From Ettlia oleoabundans (taxonomy: Eukaryota > Chlorophyta > Chlorophyceae > Chlamydomonadales): a stretch of 19,326 nucleotides of DNA. Location of the stretch: assembly GCA_019693395.1 (NCBI GenBank), contig JAAMXP010001763.1, forward strand, positions 1 through 19,326, written 5' to 3'. The notes beneath the pieces were generated by a model. The model was not told the DNA's origin. It made no database searches and was given only the letters and a program-made list of their open reading frames with translations. The position numbers and the translations under genes were made by a program. Shown one piece after another: positions 9,451-19,326 of the stretch; positions within the stretch are counted from its first letter, which is position 1; each line of letters begins with the position of its first letter.

Positions 9451-10124
9451 GGGCGCCGCTCATGAGTAATCCGGCAAGTGCTGCCTCACAGCACAGCAGG
9501 CCAGCGGCCAGCAGCGTCCCAATCAGTGCCGGCAGTTGTGGCGCAGAAGCGGCAACGCACAAGATAGAATGTTCCGCCGGCGCCATGCACTGCAAGTGGG
9601 GGTTCATACCCTCCCGTTGGTCCTGGACTGCAGGCTCAACTGAAGTTTTGACTTGCATTTCGCTCTTTGGTGGCTGACATAGTTCTTGGACCTCTTTTCA
9701 AATTGCCTGCTGTAATGCAACGCACAGGCCCGTTTGACATGCAGCATCGTGTGCCGAAGAACGGTGGCTGCCGCTGCATCATGAATTGGGCGAGAAGTGC
9801 ACTTTGCATGGAGAGGGCCTTCTTATGCCGTTGTGCGGCTCGTTGTGCATAGGCAGCACCCAGGAGCTTCCAGGGTCTGGATGTTCTTCCTTAGCGCTGG
9901 ATGGGGAGGCCAGCACCCCTTTGTACCATGGAAAATTGCGCCCCTGCTGTGCAGCTGCTGTGCTGGGTGCGCCTTTGCAGGGCCAAGCATGCCGTTTGGA
10001 CCACTGTCGTGCACCATACATAACGTACCGTCGCCACTGCCAGCTTCTCTTAGCGGAACAGTAAAGCGCAGCCTCACCCCGCTAGGACAAGATGGCTCAC
10101 TAGGCCGTTTGCCGTTCCCTTGGC
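9451..10124. other. TIM9-membrane protein spacer
   Basis: 674 bases with no gene that I can support on either strand. The left part is the TIM9 3'UTR up to the TGTAA at 9711. The rest should hold the promoter and leader of the next gene, but no clear TATA box or repeat stands out. Confidence 0.6.
9711..9715 (+). terminator. TGTAA polyadenylation signal of TIM9
   Basis: TGTAA about 260 bases after the TIM9 stop, in the less GC-rich part of the spacer, at a usual green-algal 3'UTR distance. Confidence 0.55.
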
Positions 10125-13100
10125 ATGGGGGCTCTTCAACAGCGTTGTCAACGCGGGAAGGCGGCCGTCTGGCTCGTCTTCGCCCTGCTGGTGCTGCACT
10201 CAGCGGCCGGTGCGGCCCTGCAACTGAAGCCGCTGGCGCTTGAGCTGCATGGTCGCATCTATTCGGCTAGAGGAGCGGCGCAGCAGCGGCTGGAGCTCCC
10301 CCTGGGTTGCGGGAAGGAACCTCTTGCCTTGGCCATCCAGCACAGCGTGCCGCCGCTTAGGCTGCAGCATCAGTGTGAGACAGCCCTGAATGTGCTCGTT
10401 AAGAGCCCCGGGGAACCCGGCCGCGGACTCCAGGTGAGGGGTAGCACGCGCGGTCAAGCGGCCGAATACTGCCGTTCTCCCCGACTTTCGTCGGGAGGGG
10501 CCCTGCACACGGGCCCCTGGGGTGTCGCGGGTAGCACGATCTTGGGATGCCCGGGCCCTAGGGTCGGGTCCCGCTTGTGTGGGAGCCGCCAAGCACCTGG
10601 TCTCGCTTGGGTCTCGCACGCCTGGCATACCTGTACATTGGTGCCTGCATCGCCGCTCACATCAGCTAAATGATATGCAATTGTATACTTGAGAGAAAGC
10701 TTTACACAAATGCCCATTTATGTCGTTTTTCGCAGGTTTGGGACACCGGCTCTTTTGACGCGAACAGTCCACCCACATCCGCAGAAGCAGCCAGTCTTTG
10801 GTTCCGGTTCCAGTTGGGACCATCGGCCTTTGAGCCTGGCAGCGACTACACGCTCCAGCTGGACATTTACTGCGGTGGTAGGGCCGCTGGCCCCACGATA
10901 CGCAGTGCCATTTCGGTGCATGCCGCATCTCATTGCCCGGAAGATTCGCAGCAATCCCAGACGCAGTCGCATCTGCAAGCACAGGGGCATGTGCCACGCA
11001 GCATAGAGTGGCAGGGCCTGACCCTTCCCACCGCAAGTGGCAGCTTGCAGGCAGGCCATGGTGGGGATACCACACGGCGGGACCGCCAGCTGGCAGAGGG
11101 CGAGGCAGTACGAGTACTGCTGGGCCCCAGCTCTGGTGATGCCGTGGTGTTGGATGGCTACTCGGGGCTGGCGAGAGCTGTTGATGATGGCCAGATGGCA
11201 CCTCCCTGTGGCGTTGTGGATGCGGTTGGGCAGGGTACAGCGCGGTGCCTGCGGGACCCTCAGATCCGCACCTCAGCACCCACCATCCGCCTCGCCATGC
11301 AGCTGATGGGCAGCGATGATGGCAGCGGCAGTGGTTCGGAGCTCAGCAGCGCGGTACAGGGCTCCGCCTTTGCCATCAGCGGCGACGCCAGCATCAGCGG
11401 GGCGCCGGTGACGGTGAATGCAGGAACAGTGGAGCTCACGCTCAGCTTGGGGCAGGGACCCGCCACAGGTGCGTGGCATCACACATGTTGTCAAACAAGC
11501 ATGCATGCGGCACAGCATATTGCCCTGCTGCACCATCTGCTCCTGTGCTGCGATAAATCTCTACAGTCAATGCAGCTCACTAACGCCGGCTGCGTGCTGC
11601 TTGGCATGCGCTTATTGCTGCTCGATGCATGCACTCGTTGTGCCCAACATCCCGAAACATAGCCGTGATTTGTGCTGCCAGAGCAGCCCACACATCATTC
11701 CTCCCTCTGGGCCTGTACCTAGGGTTCCGCCCAGTTGATGCTGAGGCTCTGTCGACCGTTTCAAGCTGTGCTTTGCCCAGGACTGGCCTGTCCAGCTCAC
11801 ACCAGCTCATATGTCACCTTGCCTCTCTGCAGTGTATGTGCCTGAGGGCGCGCTGGCTCCCTTTGGAGTCAACAATGCCGCATCCAACACCCTCACCATC
11901 CAGCATGACACCACGCCCCCAGTGGTGAGTGAGGCTCACCAGCATGACATGCCACTGCTGAACCGGTCCCGCCATCAGCCTTGCTGGCTGTTACCCTCCC
12001 ACATTGCCAGTCATATGGTCAAACCCAAACAACCCCTGTTTCCTCCTGAAGACTGTGTTTCCACATATGCTAATCCACATGCCTCCCAACTGATAACCTG
12101 CCGCAGCCCATCGTCACGACGCCCGGCGGCCTGGGCGTCACCTCCTCCACCCAGCTCTCCTTCAGCATCTCATTCGGGGAGCAGGTGCTGGCCACAGACC
12201 CCTTTGACCTGTTCAGCTTTGCGGGGGTGCGCCGTGTGGACGCTGTGCTGGAGATTGCCACTGGCCAGCTGGATCTGGCTCTCTATGTGCTGCCTGAAGA
12301 TGCGGGCAAGGCCGCAGACATCACGTGAGTCCTTCCTACACATTTTGCCACTGGTGGGGGTTGAAGGGTGGGTTTTTGTTTTGGTGGCGCAGCGATGGAC
12401 ATGTTGAGAAAGGATGACGCAGGCTGCTGCCATGCACGAGTTTGGCTGCTTGTCTTGTCTCGGGATTGTGTTTATTGTTGTATCAAAGGGAAGGGCAGGG
12501 TGAGAGGGCAGAGAGAGGAACGCCTTGGTGTATGAGATCGCCGACCACCACATCAGGGCGCGGGGGGCGCAACCCTCTTGTCATGCTGACCTCGGACCCT
12601 CATTTTTTCCAACCACTTGCCCTATGAGAATCATGCTCGCCTCCTTTTCCTCCTGCGGCACTCTTGCTCGCCTGCAGCGTGTGGGTGCCACGTAACAGCG
12701 TGAGCGACCTGGTGGGCAACAAGAATGATGTGGGCGCCTCCCTCACAGTCAAGTACAGGCCAGAGTCAAGCGGGCTCCAGGTGAATACAGGGGCGCTCAT
12801 GTGTCCGCCGTCCCCTCCTCACCTGCCTCCCCCTGCGCCCTCGACTGCTGTACACGTCCATGTGCATCCCCTGCTTTGCGGGGTGCCTGGGACCGTCCGC
12901 TGCCGCCGCTTCATGCCCCCTAATGTCTCCACATCTACTCCGTCCAGCTTCACTCACGTGTAAACCCTCTACCAACCTCCTCTGGCTTTATCCCCCCTTT
13001 GTTCCCTGCAGGGTGCTGCCGTTGCCGCCAACATGCTGCTTGGCACCTCGCTTGCGCTCTGCACCTCCGCTTCCTTCCTGGCCTCCCACCTGCTCCCCTT

Positions 13101-16100
13101 CTCATCAGCCATACTGGGCTGTGGCGCGCTCAGCTTTGTGGGGTGGGCACAGACCTTCTACCTCACGGGTGGTCTGGCCGCCAAGTGGATGCCAGAGAGC
13201 TACCGTCAAGTCGCAAACACCTTTGCCTGGACACTGGGGGATCTCAGGTGGGCAAGGGGTGTTATGATCAAATAGGTGGCTACCTGTGGTTGCTAAAGGC
13301 GGCTGAACAGCAGACTACATGCGTATAGGTGCCAATTGCTGGTCACATTGCAGCATTCTGTGATTACCTCCACATTTTTGGTCATCTCTGAACTGCTAAG
13401 GTTCCACATGTCCTCGCTTCTGCCTGGCCTCAATTGACTCCCTTGCCACCTGTCCCTTTGGTTGCATGTCTCTGTTATGTTCCTGCAGTGTGCCGTGGAC
13501 CAACACCATCCCCGACATGGACCCGGGCATGGCTTTCCCTTTTGTGCCAGTGGCACTCACTTCCATGGGGCAGGAGGTGGATGTGGCGCAGGTGGGCGGG
13601 GGCTGGCGGGCAGCAACATGCAGCAGGCCCGGCTATTGCTGCAAGCTGGAGCTGCAAGCTGGAGCTGTTTGCTGTTGCCTTACCCAACACTAGCAGTGGC
13701 GATAGGAATGGCTGTTTGCCGTGGCTGAATATCAGACCCATCCATGTTTGTGCCCTTTTACCTTACCCACTTTTCTGTCCTCCACTCCTGGCCCGCCCCG
13801 CTGCAGTACCCCACGGTGACCCCCGCCCAGCTGGACAGCGGCGAGCCCCTGGTGGCGCTCACTGGCGAGCTGTCCCCTCTGGATGGGCAGGGCCAGGCGC
13901 TCTCCACGGTGCTGGACGGCATCCCTTTCCTCAACCCCATACAAGCCCAATCCATTGGCGCTCCGCCCGCAAACCCCTCACAGGCGCCGCCCTCCTCCTC
14001 AGACCCTCCCACCTCCGACCCCACGCCCGCCCCGGAGTTTGAGACCCAGGAGGATCAGGATCAGGTTGAGGGCGACAGTACCGCCGACCAGCCACCTCCG
14101 CCGCCGCAGGAAGACGTCTCCCTCCCGCCCCTGGTCAACGGTGGGCCCACCGTGTCGGCGCAAACGCTGACGGCGGCACCGCCCGCTGGCAACCCCAGCG
14201 GTGGGGCGGCAGGTGCTGCTGTGCCCCAGGAGGAGAGGTCCGTGGGGATCCCTCCGGCCCCATCAGGTGGGTGGGTGGGGCGGTGGACATGCCTGGGTGG
14301 GTGATGGGGTCTGTTTGAGGCCTGATGATGTGCTGCCTGTACCTGCCAAGGCAGCCCAGGACAGGTTTGATGGCTTGCTCAGCTCAGACCAGTATTAGCA
14401 GTGTACTACACCCTGGTAAGAACCGTGCAATATATTATAGTGATAGCTGCAACCCTACCAATGGCGTTTGTGCGGCTGACTTTGATGTTTTTTTGTTCGT
14501 GCGCCTGTGCTGTGCCCGCAGCTCCTAATGCACCCACCCAGCCGCCACCCAGCCAAACCCCGGACAGCGCCCCACCCCCTACGACGGCTGGCGGCGTGGT
14601 TGGGGAGGGCAGCAGCGTTGGTGCGCCCCCTCCTACTGCCTCTGTTGATGAGGATGATGGGGGTGCTGATGATGGGAATGAAGGCAGCCAGCCCCCGGAG
14701 TCAGCCACCCCCCCTGCAGGTGACCGCAGCAGCAGCACAGGCGCATCGCCGCTGCTTGCTCTCCGACTGCCACGTCTTGATGCTTGCATGATCGTACTCT
14801 GCTGCTGCTAGGGCTGTCTGAGCTGTCATCATGCATGCCCCTACCCACTGCCTTGTGATGCATGTTGTGCTCCCACTGCGCCGGCATGCTGTCACCCGCC
14901 TGCTGCATCATCATGCACATGTTGGCCACCATGCTCAGCCGTGCCTGCACAGCCCAGCCTGCCGACGCTCCTGCTCCTGCCTGCCGCCCATCCACGCCGC
15001 AGCTGGGCCCCGCCCTGCCCCCACCATCATACAACCCACTGCCATACCACCACCACTTCCACAACCCTCGCCACCACCGCCCCCACAACCCAACGACTCG
15101 GGCTCCTCGTTTCCTCTGCCCAAACCCCTGCCACCCGCTCCTGTTATTGTTCCCCCTCCCCCTCCCCCTTCCCCTTTACCCTCCTTTCCTTCTCCCACAT
15201 TTGGTCTTGCTCCCTTGCCCACTGCCGCTCCTTCTTTTATTCCTTCTCCCCCTCCCGCTCCTGAGGCTGCAGCCTCAGCTGAATCCCCAGCTGAATCCTC
15301 ACCATCACCGCAACCCGCTCCATCACCCGAGATGGCTTCCCCTACCCCCCCTCCATCCACACCAGAAGAACAGCCTTCCCTCTCACCCGCATTCTCATTC
15401 TCACCCTCCCGTTCTCCAGAGCTGTTGCCTTCTCCTTCCCCCTCTCTTTCGTCTCCTGAGCCCGAGTCACCCGCGCCGTCACCGTCACCATTACCTGCGG
15501 GTGACCTCTCAACGTTCCCCACCGCCGCGGCGTCACCCTCGCCAACCTCAGCCGCGGCCGCTGATCCACCCGCCGAGCTGCCTGGTGGTGCGCACAGCCC
15601 CCCCCCCGCCCCCCCCCACACACACACTTTGCACACACGCACAGACAAGCTCAGCCTTAGCACAGGCTGCCAGCCCTCAGCTACTCATTTAGCATAGCTC
15701 CCTGCCTGAGCCCCCAACACCAGTATATGGCTATACATTAGTAGCTAGGTGCTGCTGCCCTGCCCCCCACCCCCAGTTTTATGCCGCTTGGGGCCATACG
15801 GGAGAGTGAGAACATGACACTGTAGGCTAGGCTAGGCAGAGGCTCCCTAGAACTGGCCCACACCCATTGCTTTCACGGCACCTGCACGCACCTCTTGCAC
15901 CTAGGCGGCAGTTGCTGCTGCTGCGCCTTGCTGCCATAGCACACCGCTTAGCGCCCTGCTGACCCGCCTGTGCCCCTCCCCTCCCCCTGCTGCTTGTTTC
16001 TCCTGCCTTGTGTTTGCTGCTATGGCCGCCTGCAGGCGTTGACGACCCGTTCCTGGATGTGCCTCCAGTTGCCGAGCCCACAGCGGACAATGGGGATGGG

Positions 16101-19100
16101 CAGGAAGCAGAGGAAGGGGAAGAGGAGGTGGAGGAGGTGGGCATTGAGGGCCAGCCGCCACCTCAGCCGGAAGCTATCGAGCATCCGCCCCCAGCGCCAC
16201 CTGCTGAGGAAGGAGAGGAGGTTGTGCCTGAGGGCACCCCTCCGCCTGCGGCAGGCACAGAAGGGGAAGGCACCGACGAGGACGCGGAGGTGCCTGAAGG
16301 GGAGGTTGGCCAGCCTCCACAGGAAGGCATCCTACCAGAAGATGGTACAGGCATGGAGGAAAGTACGGAGGGCGATGTTGGCAGCCAGGGAGATGTTCCG
16401 CCACCCGAGGATGAGAGCAGCCAGGATGAGGCAGATGAGGAGGACAACGCGGATGGCGATGATGACCCCGCAGCCGCCAGCCTTGGTGTGGACGTTGACG
16501 AAGAGACAGGCGGCGTGAGCGTGGATGCCGGCGGTGCCACAGAGGATGGCGGGCTGAGGCGGCTGCAGTCACAGCGCCGCACGCAGCCCCTCATCCCTGT
16601 GGAGTCGACCTCGCAGCGGCGGCGGAGGTTGCAGGCGGAGGCAAGGCGTGGCCGACGCGCGCTGCTGCAGGCCACCGCCAGCGATGGAGCCGCAGCAGCG
16701 GCTGCGGCTGCGGCTGCACAGCAGCCTGCCTTTGAGGGCACGGTCTACATCGTGGCCAGCCGTGGCCTGCAGCTCACGACACCAAACGGTGAGCGTTGCA
16801 CTTCCTCTCTTGTGCGGCTGCATCCCTGTCCAAAGTTACAGCTCGCCAGCTGCCTCCTTGCTCCCCCGCCTGCAGCAAGCCATTGCAGCACCACAGCCCA
16901 CTACCTCTACTCCCAGCTGCCCTTCTCAACACCGCTCTCCTCCCAGTCTTCTCCCAATCGCACTTCCCTCAAGTCCTCCCACCATGCTGCACTCCATCCC
17001 TTGGCCCCACATGTCACCTTCTGAACCCTCCATTGCAGGTGTGCATGATGCGGCGGATGTGCTGGTGGGCGGCGGCGCAGTGCAGCGTGCGTATGACGTC
17101 ATCGACGCGGCGGGCGACGACGGTGAGAACGCCCCCCCAACTGCCTCCCGCGTACATGTCAACTCTACCCTGCAGATGCTGACATGCCCTAGTGCCTGCT
17201 GCACCTGTGTTTGCCGTCCACACTTCCACCTGTCTCACTGCGCTGCTTTTCATCGTAGCCAACTGCTTCATTGATCCAGCTCTTTCCTCCTGGCCTTCAT
17301 CCGCACCTCGCATAGCGTTTGCGGTAACACTCCTGCCTACGTACGCCCTGGTATTGCAGGTATGTATCCCCGGGGGTACTACTACGACCGCCTGGCCCGT
17401 ACGGCCTTTTGGCTGGCGGTGGCCGCCTTTGGCGTCATGGTGGCGCACCTGGCTGTGCTGGGGTGGGTCATGTGGAAGCGGGCCAAGGTGCCCAACGTGG
17501 TGTGGTTCCCGCGTGTGGAGCTCATCGTCTGCCTGGCCTGCCTGCCGGGGCTCATGTTTGGAGACGCGGGTGAGTGATGGTAGCAGAAGGGGTGGTCCAA
17601 CACTGGATGTGTACGGGGTGAGAGGAACGGTTGGGGTCATGAAGGGAAGGGCCAAGCAGTTTTCAAGAGCAAGTCGTTGGGAGTGTGGTGGTGGTGGATT
17701 TTTTGCGTTCTGTGGCTGCGTATCAGTCTTTCCTTTGCTCCATTTCTGTGTACCTCACCTCTGCCCTGCCGCCCATGCACAACTCCTGTACCGCAGGCAT
17801 GTTCAACGGCAGTGCCGGAGACATTGCTCTGGGCGTGTCCCTGCTGATACTGCTGCCCGGCACCTTTCTGGCAGGATCCTTCTACCTGCTGTGGCATTGG
17901 CTGCAGCAGTCGGCCCTCAACCAGCGGCGGGCCATCTTTGTGCTGCGCAAGGACCCCCTGGCTGACCAGATTGCGGCGCAAACCCCCGCAACAACCACCC
18001 CCACAGCCACACCGCGCGACCGGTTGCCGGGTCTGACGCCGCGCGACGGCGGCGACTCAGCGGCAGGAAGCACCCAGGGCGGCGGCAGCGACCACGGCGG
18101 CAAGGGCGCCGCTGGAGCAGTGAAGGGAGGGGCGGCGCCTGATGCCTCACCTGACTCCCCGGGGGGGTCTTCCTCTGCAGGTGGCAGCAACAGCGCACCC
18201 GCTGGCGGCTCCCCAGCAGCACCCTCTGCAGGCGCACGTGCGCGGGCGGGGTTGACCACCGGGCTGGATGCAGCCACCGCTGCCGCGCTGCAGGCCGCCA
18301 ACATGCGCCGCTGGTCCTTCACGGGTCTGCTGCGCTGCCTGTGTGGTGCGCGGTCCTGGAAGGGCGACTGGTGCAGCATCAACCTGGACTCAAGGTGGGT
18401 GGGCGGCCAGTGGGTGGGTGGCTCGGCTAACACCCAGAGCTTTATTTTGGCGGCAGGGCTGCCGAAGCACGCATGGAGTATGGCGGCTGTAGACTAGGCA
18501 GCTCTGCTGGATACAGTTGCTTGGACTGCAGCCACAGCAACAAACCAACAAGTCATGCTGTTATAGGTTACTTACAGTTCAAGCTACTTGCGTGATACCG
18601 CAGGTTCACCTTCAAGTACGGCCCGCTGTTTGAGGCCACCTATGGTCAGAAGATGGCGCGGCGCCGGGCCACATACGAGTTTGACCCCCTGCGCGGCAAG
18701 ATTGATCGCGGCGCGCTGGTGCCCCTCCCAGAGCTTGCCACGCTGAGCTGGCGGGGGCGGGCGCTGCTGGAGCCCCACCACCTGCGCACCCCCGCCCAGC
18801 TGCTGGGCGTGGTGAAGACGGTGGTGCTGGCGGGAGCGGTGGCGGGTGTGGCGCTGGGGGACTCCTACATACAGTGCTGCCTGCTTATACTGATGTACGG
18901 ATGTGAGTAGCTGCCGACAGCTTTGCTGTGCGCTGGCGGGGTTCACAGCATCTTTGCTGGCTTTAATGATTGGCTGCCGCCTGCCGAGAACTGCTTGCAG
19001 CCTGAAAGGCGCCCTCCAGCGTGCCTGCAGCGAATGAGCTGTCCCATGCTTGATTGCGGGTGTTGCTCGGTGTTGCCGGCAAAACTCACCCGCATGCCAC

Positions 19101-19301
19101 TGACACTTTCCCTTTTTGGCCCCTTTGTATCCATCAAACACTCTGTACACCTGCAGTTTATGCCATCTACCTGCTGGCTGTACGCCCCTTCAATGTTGCG
19201 GTGGTGGGCGGGTTTGAGCTGGCCACCACGCTGTGCGCCATTGGTGCGGCGGGGCTGGCCATGTTGGTCATGGACGGACGCGGCGAGTCAGACGTCACAC
19301 G
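10125..19301 (+). CDS. Large secretory-pathway multi-pass membrane protein, Ig-like + Pro-rich + TRP-like (3' partial)
   Basis: Exons: 10125-10433, 10736-11468, 11833-11924, 12107-12324, 12678-12780, 13012-13247, 13489-13591, 13807-14266, 14522-14719, 15003-15584, 16036-16788, 17039-17122, 17360-17569, 17797-18394, 18604-18902 and 19157-19301. All phases join, giving about 1,707 codons, and the gene continues off the right edge. Domains: signal peptide 1-31 (core AVWLVFALLVLHSAAG); unassigned Cys-containing ectodomain to about 270; two bacterial-Ig-like (Big) domains at about 275-380 and 380-482 (SNTLTIQHDTTPPV; VWVPRNSVSDLVGNKND); TM1 488-513 and TM2 518-542; then MPESYRQVANTFAWTLGDLS. A loop of about 690 residues follows, first Pro-rich then acidic. 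Next come TM3 1303-1329, TM4 1343-1358 and TM5 1370-1395, a Gly/Ala/Ser-rich loop, a KYGPLFEATYG block, and TM6-8 over 1625-1698. The block plus helices recall algal TRP-like (FLC/PKD2-type) proteins. A channel or transporter role is inference, and the family assignment is about 0.5. Confidence 0.85.
11299..12780 (+). other. Region encoding two Ig-like (Big-type) ectodomain repeats
   Basis: Domain-level note inside the large membrane-protein gene, spread over exons 2-5. Repeat 1 ends VYVPEGALAPFGVNNAASNT then LTIQHDTTPPV. Repeat 2 runs from TTPGGLGVTSSTQLSFSISF through VWVPRNSVSDLVGNKND to LTVKY. The pattern of a valine/proline strand, an acidic/asparagine turn (NNAASNT, VGNKND) and a final TxxxY/H strand is that of bacterial-type Ig-like repeats used in surface proteins. 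Each domain is split by introns, which argues against recent transfer. Confidence 0.6.
13639..13664 (+). repeat. 13-base perfect tandem duplication in intron 7
   Basis: CTGCAAGCTGGAG occurs twice back to back in the intron 13592-13806 of the large membrane-protein gene. It looks like a simple duplication. No role is evident. Confidence 0.8.
15003..15584 (+). other. Exon encoding Ser/Pro-rich (SPSP-type) loop
   Basis: One exon of the large membrane-protein gene coding for about 194 residues dominated by Pro, Ser and Ala, with many SP and PPP units (PLPQPSPPPPPQP, SPSPLP). Such modules are substrates for prolyl hydroxylation and O-glycosylation in plant and algal cell-wall glycoproteins (known for hydroxyproline-rich proteins). 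This fits the predicted extracellular side of the loop. The donor is ambiguous (GTGGTG at 15585 or 15588), which would add or remove one glycine. The strand-opposite open frame is a by-product of the composition. Confidence 0.75.
15598..15627 (+). repeat. Poly-C / (CA)n tract in intron 10
   Basis: Ten C, one G, nine C, then five CA units, beginning 13 bases after the donor of intron 15585-16035. The opposite strand is G10-C-G9, able in principle to form G-quadruplex structure. A length-variable simple repeat. Confidence 0.8.
18397..18418 (+). repeat. G-triplet cluster at intron 14 donor
   Basis: Four GGG runs (18397-18399, 18401-18403, 18412-18414, 18416-18418) just after the donor at 18395, with one longer loop. 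A looser version of the CHLI intron 4 and 6 donor motifs. Confidence 0.5.
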
Positions 19302-19326
19302 GTGGGAGCTGGGGAGGGGTGGGCGG

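Noticed and set aside
10434..10673. First exon of the large gene read on to a stop at 10671
   Set aside because: Reading through gives an Arg/Gly/Pro-rich unstructured tail. The CAG/GTGAGG donor at 10434 joins in phase 0 to a long exon that continues the ectodomain.
10662..11279. Minus-strand open frame of 205 codons
   Set aside because: It overlaps exon 2 of the large membrane-protein gene antisense, shows no recognisable domain, and runs through that gene's intron 1 end.
14935..15663. Long Gly-rich open frame on the minus strand (about 242 codons)
   Set aside because: It is the complement of the C-rich SP/PPP exon. Low-complexity composition removes stops on both strands. The plus-strand reading fits flanking exons in phase and the minus one has no neighbours.
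14862..15692. Second plus-strand frame through the Pro-rich exon (His/Pro/Leu-rich)
   Set aside because: It does not join in phase to exon 9 or exon 11, and its composition is a frame-shifted shadow of the SP-rich frame.
1..19326. CRISPR array, tRNA/rRNA genes, insertion sequence or bacterial operon
   Set aside because: No spaced direct-repeat array, no tRNA T-loop-type motif, no terminal inverted repeats and no ribosome-binding-site gene starts were seen. All genes are spliced eukaryotic genes.

Overview
The window reads as nuclear DNA of a green alga, most likely trebouxiophycean (Chlorella-like). The evidence is GC-rich exons interrupted every 70-750 bases by introns of roughly 135-450 bases with GT(G)GGT-type donors and TGCAG acceptors, a plastid-targeted magnesium chelatase I subunit close to the algal CHLI2 type, TGTAA polyadenylation-like signals downstream of stops, and a large Ig-like/proline-rich/multi-pass membrane protein of a kind common in algae. 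The genus cannot be fixed from the sequence alone. All four genes lie on the + strand. All splice models below were built by hand from reading-frame continuity and family conservation.

Layout: (1) 18-3134, the 3' part of a RAD54 homologous-recombination ATPase, 10 exons, upstream part outside the window, with one GC-AG intron. (2) 3135-3894, a spacer poorer in GC than the genes, holding a TATAAAAT box, a short tandem duplication and a coding-like but ATG-poor relic. (3) 3895-7495, a complete CHLI gene (10 exons, 442 aa). (4) 7496-8429, spacer with a polyadenylation signal. (5) 8430-9450, a complete TIM9 gene (3 exons, 104 aa). (6) 9451-10124, spacer. (7) 10125 to the right edge, the first 16 exons (about 1,707 codons) of a large surface membrane protein: signal peptide, two Ig-like domains, two membrane helices, a very long proline-rich then acidic extracellular loop, and a further cluster of about six helices resembling TRP-like (FLC/PKD2-type) membrane proteins. 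It is cut at the right edge.

The four genes serve unrelated cell functions (DNA repair, chlorophyll synthesis, mitochondrial import, cell-surface sensing or transport). This is ordinary eukaryotic gene order, not an operon. The most interesting items are the large membrane protein (topology, glycosylation-type loop, possible processing sites) and the perfect G-quadruplex motifs lying on 5' splice sites of CHLI introns.
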